From VXYL01 sp047518105 (GTDB taxonomy: Bacteria; Pseudomonadota; Gammaproteobacteria; Pseudomonadales; Azotimanducaceae): a DNA stretch of 21,049 nt. Positions 14,677-21,049 of this stretch are shown here, piece after piece. Within the stretch, counting starts at the first letter, position 1, and each line of letters begins with the position of its first letter. Under the pieces are notes generated by a model, which saw only the letters and a program-made list of their open reading frames with translations, did not search any database and was not told the DNA's origin. Made by a program: the position numbers and the translations under genes. The stretch lies in contig JAKZRQ010000084.1 in NCBI GenBank assembly GCA_047518105.1, forward strand, positions 1-21,049, given 5' to 3'.

Positions 14677-17109
14677 TCATGAGCGAGCCTGCATCTCGTC
14701 CAGGGTGCCCGATATGCCGGCCCCGACCAGGTCGTCGTACTCGGCGTCGGTCATGCCCAGTTCCTGCGCGAACACCTCTCGGCTGTGCTCGCCGACGCAG
14801 GGGGCCGGTCGTATGGGTTCCGACGGTGCCGCGGAGAACCGCCACGGTCGACCGGGCAGCCAGGTGGGACCCGCCTCCGGATGATCGATTTTCGCGAGGA
14901 ATCCGGCTGAGGTGAAGTGGGGGTCGGGTCGACCGTAGACCTCGGCGAGCGGCACTACGCGTGCGGCGCAGACCCCCGCATCGCCGAGTCTGTCCACCAC
15001 GGTCTCGGCGTCCTGGCTGCCGCACCAGGCCTCGAGCACGGCATCGAGTTCGGCTTCGTTCGCCTTGCGCGCGGCCATCGTGGCGAACCGGTCGTCGTCA
15101 AGTCTCGGATTCCCGACGATTGTCTTAAGCGCGAGCCAGGCGGCTTCGGTCTCGGCAGCGAGCGCTAGGTACGCGTCGCCTTGGGCACGGTAGGTGTTGT
15201 GCGGGGCGATCCGGGGATGGCGGTTGCCGCGCGGTCCCGGTTTTCGACCGGTGGCGTCGTACTCAAGCACGGCGTCGCCCACCATGGCCGCGACCGACTC
15301 CATCATCGACAGGTCCACGCGCTGCGGTTCGCCGGTGCGGTCCCGGTGCGCCAGTGCCGCCATGACCGTGGCGCACAGGAAGTAGCCGCTGATCGGGTCG
15401 GGGATCAGGCCGCTGGTGTTCATGCCGCTATCGCCCTCGTAGCCGTTCAACGACGCGAGCCCCGCCATGGGTTCGGTGGTGTTGCCGTTGGCGGGATAGT
15501 CGCGATACGGGCCGCCCTCGCCGTAGCCCGAGATCGACGCCCAGATCATGCCCGGGCGGAGTTCGTGGAGCGTCTCCAAGGTGATTCCCCAGGAAGGCAG
15601 CACCGTGGGCCGGAAGTTGTCGGCGACGATGTCGAAGCGCGGCAGCAACCGCCAGAGGATCTCGCGGCCCCGTTCGTGGGTGAGGTCGAGATTGACTTCC
15701 CGCTTGTGCAGGTTGACGCAGTTGTATTGACCCTGGGTGTTCGCCGGGTGCTGGGTTCGGGTGTCGTCGTCGACGCCCCTGGGCACGCGGTTGCTGATCC
15801 GGCGAAAGGCATCGGGGTGTTTGGTAGAGGCGATCTGCACCACATCGGCACCGAGCAGCCCGAAGACTTCCGTGCCGAAGGTACCCGACCACGCTTGACC
15901 GAAGCTCAACACGCGGATGCCGGCGAGCGGACCCGCGCCGAGGTCCGCCGACGAGAGTGGTGCAGGCGTGGGTGCCGGGTTCGTACGAGTGCGGTGATTG
16001 TCCGCTTGCAATGCCGACTCGCCGAGTCTTGGCGCAGGTCGCCGGAGCTTCCAGGGGGCGGGCGAGAGCTTGGCGGGCGCGCCGCCGGCCCGCGCTCGTC
16101 GACCGTCGATCTCGGTGGTGACGAAGAACTCGCGGGCGATGAACTGCTCGTTCGCCGGCATGTCCTCGACATCCTGCACCACGCCGATGACGCAGCGCAG
16201 CTTGGCAAGCGCGTGGAAGACATCCCAGCGCTTGAGCTTCGGGAGGGTCTCGGCGAGTCCCCAGACGACGTCGCGCATGTTCTGGGAGTGGCGTCCGATG
16301 TCCGGGATCAAGTCGGGCCTGGCGCCTATCTCCGGCAGGTTGCAGACGTTCATGGCTGCCTGCCAGTTGTGGAAGTCCGCGAGCCCGAAGTTCATCCGGC
16401 CGTCGGCCAGGTCCCACAGCGGCCCCGGGTCTCCGCGTCGACGTCCAACCCGACGCGGAGTGCCTCCCGCGCCGTGATAGGCCGCCGCGACGCCCCAGGG
16501 ATGAACGGTCAAGGCGAACGCTTCGAGTTCGCTCACGTCCACGCATTCGGCATCGTCCGTGGCACGACGGCGGCGCAGGGCGGCGGCGGCGGCGATGAAT
16601 CCGGTGATGCCGCCCGCGATACCCGCCGAGTCGCGCGGCAACTGCAGGGGCGCTTCCTCGGCCAGGCGGTTCACGGAAGCCCAGCCGACCCGGGCGCACA
16701 TGGTCAGGCTATTGCCGGGGACGTGGGTCAGCGGATCGTCGAGGCCGTGGGGTGTGACACAGAGGTGTACGGTTTCCGGGGGTAGGGCGGCGAGCACCGC
16801 AGCAAGCCCGGGCGCGGGCGCCGCCGTGGTGGTGACGACCACGTCCGCGCCCCGCACCGCGCGGGCGAGTTCGGTTTCCGACCTGGCGCATACCGAGTGC
16901 TTGTTCCAGTTGAAGTAGGCGTGAGCCACGCCGCGCTCGGCCCCGGGTTCGTCGTCGAGGAACGGCGGTTCGCTCCGCAGAGGATGCCCCTCAGGGGACT
17001 CCACGAGCACGACATCGGCGCCGAAGTCACCGAACAGCCGTGCCGCGAAAGCGCCGGAAAGGCGCGTCGACAGGTCGACAACCCGAATACCCTCGAACGG
17101 CGCAACCAT
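14677..17109 (-). CDS. CaiB/BaiF family III CoA-transferase, two domains fused
   Basis: An 810-residue protein consisting of two family III CoA-transferase modules in one chain; usual members have one module of about 400 residues. The first opens FEGIRVVDLSTRLSGAFAAR with LFGDFGADVVLVE; the second restarts near 394 with PLAGIRVLSFGQAWSG and LLGADVVQIAS, after a Pro/Thr-rich linker at about 375-390. Classic second-half motifs are NLDLTHERGREIL, DNFRPTVLPSWGI, SGYGEGGPYRDYP and LSMMESVAAM. The position usually holding the catalytic aspartate reads Glu in both halves (VDVSELEA at 190-197, VDLSMMES at 598-605). The first half lacks several of these motifs and may be structural. Family III enzymes move CoA between carboxylic acids. 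A weak GAGAG site precedes the ATG. It lies between repeat copy C and the metallopeptidase. Confidence 0.92.
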   Translation of the reverse strand: MVAPFEGIRVVDLSTRLSGAFAARLFGDFGADVVLVESPEGHPLRSEPPFLDDEPGAERGVAHAYFNWNKHSVCARSETELARAVRGADVVVTTTAAPAPGLAAVLAALPPETVHLCVTPHGLDDPLTHVPGNSLTMCARVGWASVNRLAEEAPLQLPRDSAGIAGGITGFIAAAAALRRRRATDDAECVDVSELEAFALTVHPWGVAAAYHGAGGTPRRVGRRRGDPGPLWDLADGRMNFGLADFHNWQAAMNVCNLPEIGARPDLIPDIGRHSQNMRDVVWGLAETLPKLKRWDVFHALAKLRCVIGVVQDVEDMPANEQFIAREFFVTTEIDGRRARAGGAPAKLSPAPWKLRRPAPRLGESALQADNHRTRTNPAPTPAPLSSADLGAGPLAGIRVLSFGQAWSGTFGTEVFGLLGADVVQIASTKHPDAFRRISNRVPRGVDDDTRTQHPANTQGQYNCVNLHKREVNLDLTHERGREILWRLLPRFDIVADNFRPTVLPSWGITLETLHELRPGMIWASISGYGEGGPYRDYPANGNTTEPMAGLASLNGYEGDSGMNTSGLIPDPISGYFLCATVMAALAHRDRTGEPQRVDLSMMESVAAMVGDAVLEYDATGRKPGPRGNRHPRIAPHNTYRAQGDAYLALAAETEAAWLALKTIVGNPRLDDDRFATMAARKANEAELDAVLEAWCGSQDAETVVDRLGDAGVCAARVVPLAEVYGRPDPHFTSAGFLAKIDHPEAGPTWLPGRPWRFSAAPSEPIRPAPCVGEHSREVFAQELGMTDAEYDDLVGAGISGTLDEMQARS

Positions 17110-17150
17110 GCTCTCTCATTCCCGGGAGACGAACGGACAATGATGCACTA

Positions 17151-17297
17151 GGCGCGCCGCATGTGGCAGCGGCGCGCCCTGTGGGCGCGTTTGAGAATGC
17201 TTGCGCATTCTCCCGGCCTCGTTCGAAATGCAACTCAAGTGTCAACATTCGGCGTGCTCAAGGAATCCAGGCACGCCGCATGTGGCAGCGCCGTGCC
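17151..17297 (-). repeat. dispersed structured element, copy C (longest)
   Basis: Read on the minus strand the order is a GC hairpin (17297-17270), the conserved block shared 49 of 50 with copy A (17252-17203), a perfect 8-base hairpin GAGAATGC-GCAA-GCATTCTC (17215-17196), a GC hairpin CGCGCCC-ACA-GGGCGCG, and a final hairpin with 10-base arms GGCGCGCCGC/GCGGCGCGCC (17178-17151). The first and last hairpins are 28-base relatives, alike at 25 positions. One pair of differences keeps pairing (G-C versus A-T). The element lies 100 bases 3' of the dioxygenase stop and 41 bases upstream of the CoA-transferase start, in their sense orientation. Confidence 0.8.
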
Positions 17298-17396
17298 CTG
17301 ACGGGTCCTTGACGGGCGCGGGCGTTCGACGCCGTGATCATCCTTCAGGGCGGGTAGGACGAAGTTCGTGTGCCGTGTGCGCCGCCCCCTGCTCCC

Positions 17397-18302
17397 TCAC
17401 GCCCGTCCCTTCAGTTCTGCCACCTCCTTGCGCAACCGGGTCAATTCGGCCTGCTCCGCCTGCGCCTTCTTCCAAATCGCGGCTGTGTGACTGGATGGTC
17501 CGAAAGCGCTCGGTGGGGTCAGGATCGCCCGCTGGTTGTCCGTCAGGTCGCCATAGTGATCGGCGTTGTAGTAGCACGGGCCCCATGCCACGGCATGGGG
17601 GCAATACTTGTAGAAAACGGTGCGTCGTTCTCCACCTCCCTCCCACGGCACGGTACCGTGGGCACAGGCCTCGGTGAAGATGATGGCGTCACCCGCCGCG
17701 GCGTTGACTCGATCCACGCACTGCGGGATGTCGGCCTGTCTCTTGCTGACACGCCACTCGCGCGGGAGCGGGAAGTTCACCTTGTGACTCCCGGCGACGC
17801 ACGCAAAGCCGCCACTCTCGATGCTCACGGTTTCAAGCTCGAAAGCGACGGTGACCAAGCCATTGAAGAACCTGCCGTTGTTGTAGCGGTAGTAGCATTG
17901 GCCGCCATCGCTTGGCCCCACCAGGTCCTCCGGGCCTCCCGCGCCTTGATGTCCGCCGCCGTGAAGATGGAGCGTGCCCGGGCGCTCGGCCGTGACGACT
18001 TTGATGTAGTCGTGGTCCAACCGGTAGCCAACCCCGAGGAGCGCCTCGAGATAGGGCGCGATTCTCGGCAGGTCGATGAGATCGAGGTATGTGCCACCCC
18101 ACTCCAACAGGGATGGCGCCGACCAGGCTCTGCCCGTGTCATCCCCGAAAATCGTCCGGTCCGAACCGAAGCGACGTCGGCCCGGGGTCTTGCCTCGGGT
18201 TTCCAGGCGCGAGGACAGGTCCTCGACCTGTTCGATCGTTAGCGCGTTCTCTACGACGACATAGCCGCGAAGGTCGAAAAGGTACTTCTCTTGGTCGTTC
18301 AT
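17397..18302 (-). CDS. phytanoyl-CoA dioxygenase (PhyH) family protein
   Basis: A 301-residue Fe(II)/2-oxoglutarate oxygenase-fold protein, presumably cytoplasmic. The N-terminus YLFDLRGYVVVENAL is the usual PhyH opening. The jelly-roll core contains LHLHGGGHQG (111-120), which probably provides the first metal ligands, GGFACVAGSHKVNFPLP (164-180) and CAHGTVPWEGGGERRTVFYKY, with His215 as the distal ligand and Arg227 as the likely 2-oxoglutarate anchor. The canonical HxD is not seen, as in other bacterial members of this GGF...GSHK subgroup. The last 25 residues form a leucine heptad coiled coil. The ATG at 18302 gives the natural family start, but its ribosome-binding site is weak. It is divergent from the SDR gene across 167 bases and probably precedes the CoA-transferase gene in one transcript. 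Hydroxylation of a branched or cyclic substrate is inference. Confidence 0.9.
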   Translation of the reverse strand: MNDQEKYLFDLRGYVVVENALTIEQVEDLSSRLETRGKTPGRRRFGSDRTIFGDDTGRAWSAPSLLEWGGTYLDLIDLPRIAPYLEALLGVGYRLDHDYIKVVTAERPGTLHLHGGGHQGAGGPEDLVGPSDGGQCYYRYNNGRFFNGLVTVAFELETVSIESGGFACVAGSHKVNFPLPREWRVSKRQADIPQCVDRVNAAAGDAIIFTEACAHGTVPWEGGGERRTVFYKYCPHAVAWGPCYYNADHYGDLTDNQRAILTPPSAFGPSSHTAAIWKKAQAEQAELTRLRKEVAELKGRA

Positions 18303-18469
18303 GCGCGTGCCAATCCAAATGCGTCGCATCGCGGCCAGCATAGCAACGGCGCTTGCGCTGCGCGCTGCCGATTGTCGCGATGCTCAACCGAGAGTCGAGG
18401 CCGGTAGTTGTATTCCGCTCGCGGGATGGTTTGAAATAGCGCGTCTCGTTCAAAGAGTAGGGAATCGGC

Positions 18470-19354
18470 ATGAGTGATTTCGAGGACAAGGTCGCCATCG
18501 TCACCGGCGCGGGCAACGGCCTTGGTCGCAGCCACGCGCTGGCGTTCGCGGAGCGCGGTGCCAAGGTGGTCGTCAACGACTTGGGCGGCTCCGTGCACGG
18601 TGGCGGCCAGTCGGACGCCGCGGACGCCGTCGTCGAGGAGATCAGGGCAGCGGGCGGCACTGCCATCGCCAACAAGGCCTCCGTCTCCGACCGGGACGGC
18701 GCGAAGAGCATCGTCGACGACGCGGTGGCGGCCTTCGGCACCGTCGACATCGTCGTCAACAACGCCGGCATCCTCCGCGACAAGTCGTTCAAGAACATGA
18801 CCTTGGACGAGTTCGATCTCGTCATCGACGTCCACTTGCGTGGTACGGCCTACGTGACGAAGTTCGCCTGGCCCATCATGTACGACAAGAACTGGGGCCG
18901 TGTGGTGCTCACCAGTTCCACCTCCGGCATCTTTGGCAACTTCGGCCAAGCCAACTACGGCGCCGCGAAGATGGCGATGCTGGGCCTCATGAACGTGCTC
19001 GCCATCGAGGGCGCCAGCCACAACGTCCGCGTCAACTGCCTGGCACCGGGCGCGGCGACTCGAATGACCGCGAGCGTCCCAGGTTCCACCATCGACATGA
19101 ACGATCCGCCGGCGCAGAGGAGCCCGGCGCTGGTAACCCCCGCCGTGCTCTACATGTGCAGCGAGGATGCGCCCTCGGCGCACACCATCCACGCGTCGGG
19201 CGGGCGTTTCTCGCGTTCCCAGACCTTCACCAACCAGGGCGTATCGCTGGGCGAGGAGGCCAACTACGAAGATCTCACCGATGAGATCGCGAAAGTCGTG
19301 AGCATGGACGCGGCGAACCCCTTCGATCCGCTGGCGAGGAACCGCCGCCGCTGA
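18470..19354 (+). CDS. SDR-family (3R)-hydroxyacyl-CoA dehydrogenase-like protein
   Basis: A 294-residue classical short-chain dehydrogenase that closely follows the dehydrogenase domain of peroxisomal multifunctional enzyme 2 (HSD17B4). That enzyme oxidises (3R)-hydroxyacyl-CoA with NAD. Visible are the cofactor loop TGAGNGLG (12-19), the NAD-type acidic strand end VVNDLGG with Asp37, NNAGILRDKSF (97-107), and the catalytic Ser150, Tyr163 and Lys167 in LTSSTSG and GQANYGAAK. LAPGAATRMT follows in the substrate region. Unlike the eukaryotic enzyme, no hydratase or SCP2 domain follows. The ATG has AGTAGGG about 8 bases upstream. A weak promoter-like pair, TTGTAT (18408-18413) and TGAAAT (18432-18437), precedes it. 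It is divergent from the PhyH gene and probably belongs to the same acyl-CoA pathway. Confidence 0.93.
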   Translation: MSDFEDKVAIVTGAGNGLGRSHALAFAERGAKVVVNDLGGSVHGGGQSDAADAVVEEIRAAGGTAIANKASVSDRDGAKSIVDDAVAAFGTVDIVVNNAGILRDKSFKNMTLDEFDLVIDVHLRGTAYVTKFAWPIMYDKNWGRVVLTSSTSGIFGNFGQANYGAAKMAMLGLMNVLAIEGASHNVRVNCLAPGAATRMTASVPGSTIDMNDPPAQRSPALVTPAVLYMCSEDAPSAHTIHASGGRFSRSQTFTNQGVSLGEEANYEDLTDEIAKVVSMDAANPFDPLARNRRR

Positions 19355-19643
19355 GCGCCATCCCGCCTCCGGTCGGCATCTGCTCGGGATGCCGGCCGGT
19401 ACCCGGACCTAGTCCGCATTTCTCACCAGGGGCCGTGATGATCGCGGAGGATTTTGGCCCCGTGTACACACGGGCACGTGCGCGTGCTCGCGACCGAAAG
19501 CATAGCGGGGACTACAGTTGAGGGAGCACGTGCGCGCACGGGCCCGTGTGTACACGGCCCGTGTGTACACGGGGCCAAAAGACCCGCGAGGGCGCGGCCA
19601 GCGCAGTCCGCCATCGGCACGATCATCGACATCGTTGTCACGG
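19355..19643. other. convergent intergenic region carrying a large inverted repeat
   Basis: This region separates the stop of the SDR gene (plus) from the stop of the repeat-protein gene (minus). It is dominated by the inverted repeat at 19452-19580. Frames open across it (GPCVHGPCVHGAK-like on one strand, VYTRARART-like on the other) follow from the repeated bases and are not believable genes. No T-run suitable for an intrinsic terminator is seen on either side of the inverted repeat. Confidence 0.6.
19452..19580. repeat. 129-base inverted-repeat element
   Basis: The outer arms 19452-19475 and 19557-19580 are perfect 24-base reverse complements, starting TTTTGGCCCCGTGTACAC on the left and ending GTGTACACGGGGCCAAAA on the right. 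Further inside, CGTGCTC (19483-19489) pairs with GAGCACG (19524-19530), and CGTGCG (19477-19482) with CGCACG (19535-19540). A 34-base unpaired centre remains. The 15-base unit GGCCCGTGTGTACAC is repeated exactly in tandem at 19541-19555 and 19556-19570. The palindrome GTGTACAC occurs three times (19462, 19548, 19563). It could be a miniature mobile element, a structured RNA or a protein-binding array. Confidence 0.85.
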
Positions 19644-21049
19644 TCAACCACCGGCTTCGCGGTCGGGTGACGAGGACAGGTTGGTGAGGTGTCCGGTCGG
19701 GCTCTTGAGCAGGCTCATCACATGGATGGCGCGGTCGGACTCGATCTTGAGAAGCCACTTGCCCTTGCCGTCGCCGAGGGCGCCACTGTCGATGCCATCG
19801 CTCGCGCCGGATTCGAGATCCGCAGAGGTCAGCGTGAGCGATACGCCTGCCGCCACGGTCGCGCTCACCGGGTCGCCGGGAGACTCGCCCGCGCTGTCGA
19901 TGCCGGTGATCGTGACGGTAGCGTCCCCTTCGCCCGGGTTGACCAGGCGTAGCCGGCTGACCTGCGCTGTGTTGCTCGCCGGATTGAGGAACACCACCCG
20001 GTGGACGCCGTCTACGATGGGTGCCAGGTCGTGCATGGCGGTCACAAAGCCGTCCGTGGTGCGGATGTAGGCGAGCACCTCGATGTCGAGTTCGCTTGAG
20101 AGCTCCAACCGCCAGTCGCCCTCGCCGGCACCGGTGCTTCCCGTCAGGCCCTTCTCGGGATTGCCGCTCTCCACGTCCTCGGAGTTGAAGGGCGCCGTTT
20201 CGCCGGTGCCGACGTCTAGGGTCACCGTCTCGTACACCCGGTCGGTGTCGTCGAACGCCTGAATCTCTACCTCGCCGGCTTCGGACGAGCGGTTGATCAC
20301 CCGCACGAAGCCCGTAAGTTCTGGATCCGACGCTGCCGGGAAGAGCGGCACCGAAAGAGAGCCCTCCGCGCTGCCGGGCGTCTGCGGCGCGGTAGACAGG
20401 TTGGTCAACCGCCCTTGGCTTTCGAGCAGACTCATCGCGGCGATCGGCGCGCCGGAGGTGATCCGGAGGTGCCACTTGCCGTTGCCGTCCCCCAGAGCTC
20501 CACTCCGTATCCCGAGGCCGATACCGGATTCCAGATCCGCAGCGGTCAGGACAACCGATGTCCCGGCGCGCACGGCCACCCGCACCTCCCCGGACGCCGC
20601 GCCGCCGTCGTCGGTTCCTTCGATGGCCACCGAGGCGTCTGTCGTTCCCGGGTTGACAAGGCGCAGGCGGCTCACCTGGTCGACGTTCTTGCCCGGGTTG
20701 AAGAACACCGCCTCGCCCGGCACGCCCGGTTCGACGGCTACCGAGTCGTGCAGCGAGGTGACAAAGCCGTCCGTCGTGCGGGCGTAGGACAGCACCTCGA
20801 TGTCGAGTTCGCTCGCCAGTTCCAGGCGCCAGTTGCCGAGGCCCATCGATCCGACGCCGTCGGGCAGCCCTTTGTCCGGATTCCCGTTCTCGAGGTCGTC
20901 GGAGTTGAAGTGCGCGGCCGTATCTGCGTCGACGGCGAGCGAGACCGGGTCGCTACGCACCCCGTAGTCGTCGACCGCCTCGATGCGGACCTCGCCCGCC
21001 TCGTCGGAGTGGTTGATGATGCGCACGAAACCCTGCCGGTCGGGATTCG
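19644..21049 (-). CDS. repeat-built, probably extracellular protein (5' end outside the window)
   Basis: The frame is open from the right edge to the stop at 19644, giving about 468 visible residues; the start lies beyond the window. The sequence consists of two units of about 240 residues. Each unit has two related beta-rich subdomains of about 110 residues. One carries RVINRSSEAGEVEIQAFDD, NSEDxExGNPxKGL, WRLEL and LDIEVLAYxRTTDGFVT. The other carries VSRLRLVNPG, LTSADLESG, SGALGDGxGKW and AMSLL...GxLTNLS. Cysteines are absent and Asp, Gly, Ser and Thr are abundant, as in secreted or surface repeat domains with Ig-like folds. No sorting motif is seen at the C-terminus (SPDREAGG). The family name and function are unknown; an N-terminal catalytic or signal region may lie upstream. 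Confidence 0.85.
   Translation of the reverse strand, partial: NPDRQGFVRIINHSDEAGEVRIEAVDDYGVRSDPVSLAVDADTAAHFNSDDLENGNPDKGLPDGVGSMGLGNWRLELASELDIEVLSYARTTDGFVTSLHDSVAVEPGVPGEAVFFNPGKNVDQVSRLRLVNPGTTDASVAIEGTDDGGAASGEVRVAVRAGTSVVLTAADLESGIGLGIRSGALGDGNGKWHLRITSGAPIAAMSLLESQGRLTNLSTAPQTPGSAEGSLSVPLFPAASDPELTGFVRVINRSSEAGEVEIQAFDDTDRVYETVTLDVGTGETAPFNSEDVESGNPEKGLTGSTGAGEGDWRLELSSELDIEVLAYIRTTDGFVTAMHDLAPIVDGVHRVVFLNPASNTAQVSRLRLVNPGEGDATVTITGIDSAGESPGDPVSATVAAGVSLTLTSADLESGASDGIDSGALGDGKGKWLLKIESDRAIHVMSLLKSPTGHLTNLSSSPDREAGG

Noticed and set aside
17027..17248. Open frame starting MLTLELHFERGRENAQAF across repeat copy C
   Set aside because: It is a by-product of the repeat sequence, runs antisense-free into the CoA-transferase start, and has no ribosome-binding site. 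The same bases in copy A do not keep the frame.
2816..17252. Inverted copies of the 50-base block 14.3 kb apart resemble the ends of a composite transposon
   Set aside because: No transposase, integrase or target duplication is visible, a third shortened copy lies in between, and each copy carries RNA-like hairpins placed 3' of genes.
19452..19580. Intrinsic bidirectional terminator
   Set aside because: Arms are far longer than usual, T and A runs are inside the stem in the wrong order, and no free T-run follows on either strand.
19454..19687. Open frame with repeated PCVHGPCVHGAK-like residues in the inverted repeat
   Set aside because: The residues simply mirror the tandem GTGTACAC unit; there is no ribosome-binding site, and frames are open on both strands for the same reason.
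1..21049. CRISPR arrays, tRNA or rRNA genes, insertion sequences, toxin-antitoxin or phage genes
   Set aside because: No regularly spaced repeats, cloverleaf or rRNA sequence, transposase motifs or phage proteins were found by reading both strands.

Overview
The window is GC-rich bacterial DNA with strongly GC-biased third codon positions. An 800-residue-class TonB-dependent receptor makes the host a Gram-negative bacterium. The mix of this receptor with a LuxR-type regulator, a phytanoyl-CoA-dioxygenase-like oxygenase, family III CoA-transferases and a multifunctional-enzyme-2-like SDR fits a heterotrophic Pseudomonadota, plausibly a gammaproteobacterium. Taxonomy is inference: there is no rRNA, tRNA or marker gene here.

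Layout, left to right. The 5' tip of an unidentified minus-strand gene (1-65) is followed by about 560 bases of mostly gene-free DNA. An aldo/keto reductase-fold protein (minus, 624-1493) is divergent from a LuxR-type regulator (plus, 1653-2801). Next on the plus strand come the TonB-dependent receptor (3171-5539, frameshifted in its signal peptide) and an overlapping alpha/beta hydrolase (to 6360). A minus-strand block follows: a VOC/glyoxalase-fold protein, a large ABC-2 permease fused to an M1-peptidase-like domain and broken by two compensating frameshifts (6888-10244), a PYROXD2-like FAD oxidoreductase (10720-12369), a secreted HEXXH metallopeptidase-like protein with an internal duplication (12360-14618), a double-domain CaiB/BaiF CoA-transferase (14677-17109) and a phytanoyl-CoA-dioxygenase family protein (17397-18302). 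Divergent from the last is a (3R)-hydroxyacyl-CoA-dehydrogenase-like SDR (18470-19354). The window ends inside a repeat-built, probably extracellular protein (minus, 19644 to the edge).

Functionally, the right half reads as uptake and CoA-linked oxidation of a lipid- or isoprenoid-like compound: CoA activation by transfer, hydroxylation by an Fe(II)/2-oxoglutarate oxygenase, 3-hydroxyacyl-CoA oxidation by the SDR, and flavin-dependent desaturation. The outer-membrane receptor and hydrolase are possible import and first-step partners. This assignment is inference from families.

The least explained content is non-coding. A dispersed element occurs three times (2801-2929 plus; 10572-10624 minus; 17151-17297 minus). 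Each copy lies downstream of a stop codon in the sense orientation. Each contains a short hairpin closed by a different GNRA-type tetraloop (GTAA, GTGA, GCAA), next to GC-rich hairpins. This looks like a structured RNA or REP-like family. A second, unrelated element is a 129-base inverted repeat (19452-19580) between two convergent genes, with perfect 24-base arms, a 15-base tandem duplication and three GTGTACAC palindromes. Three single-base frameshifts in two large membrane-associated genes suggest either consensus errors or gene decay.
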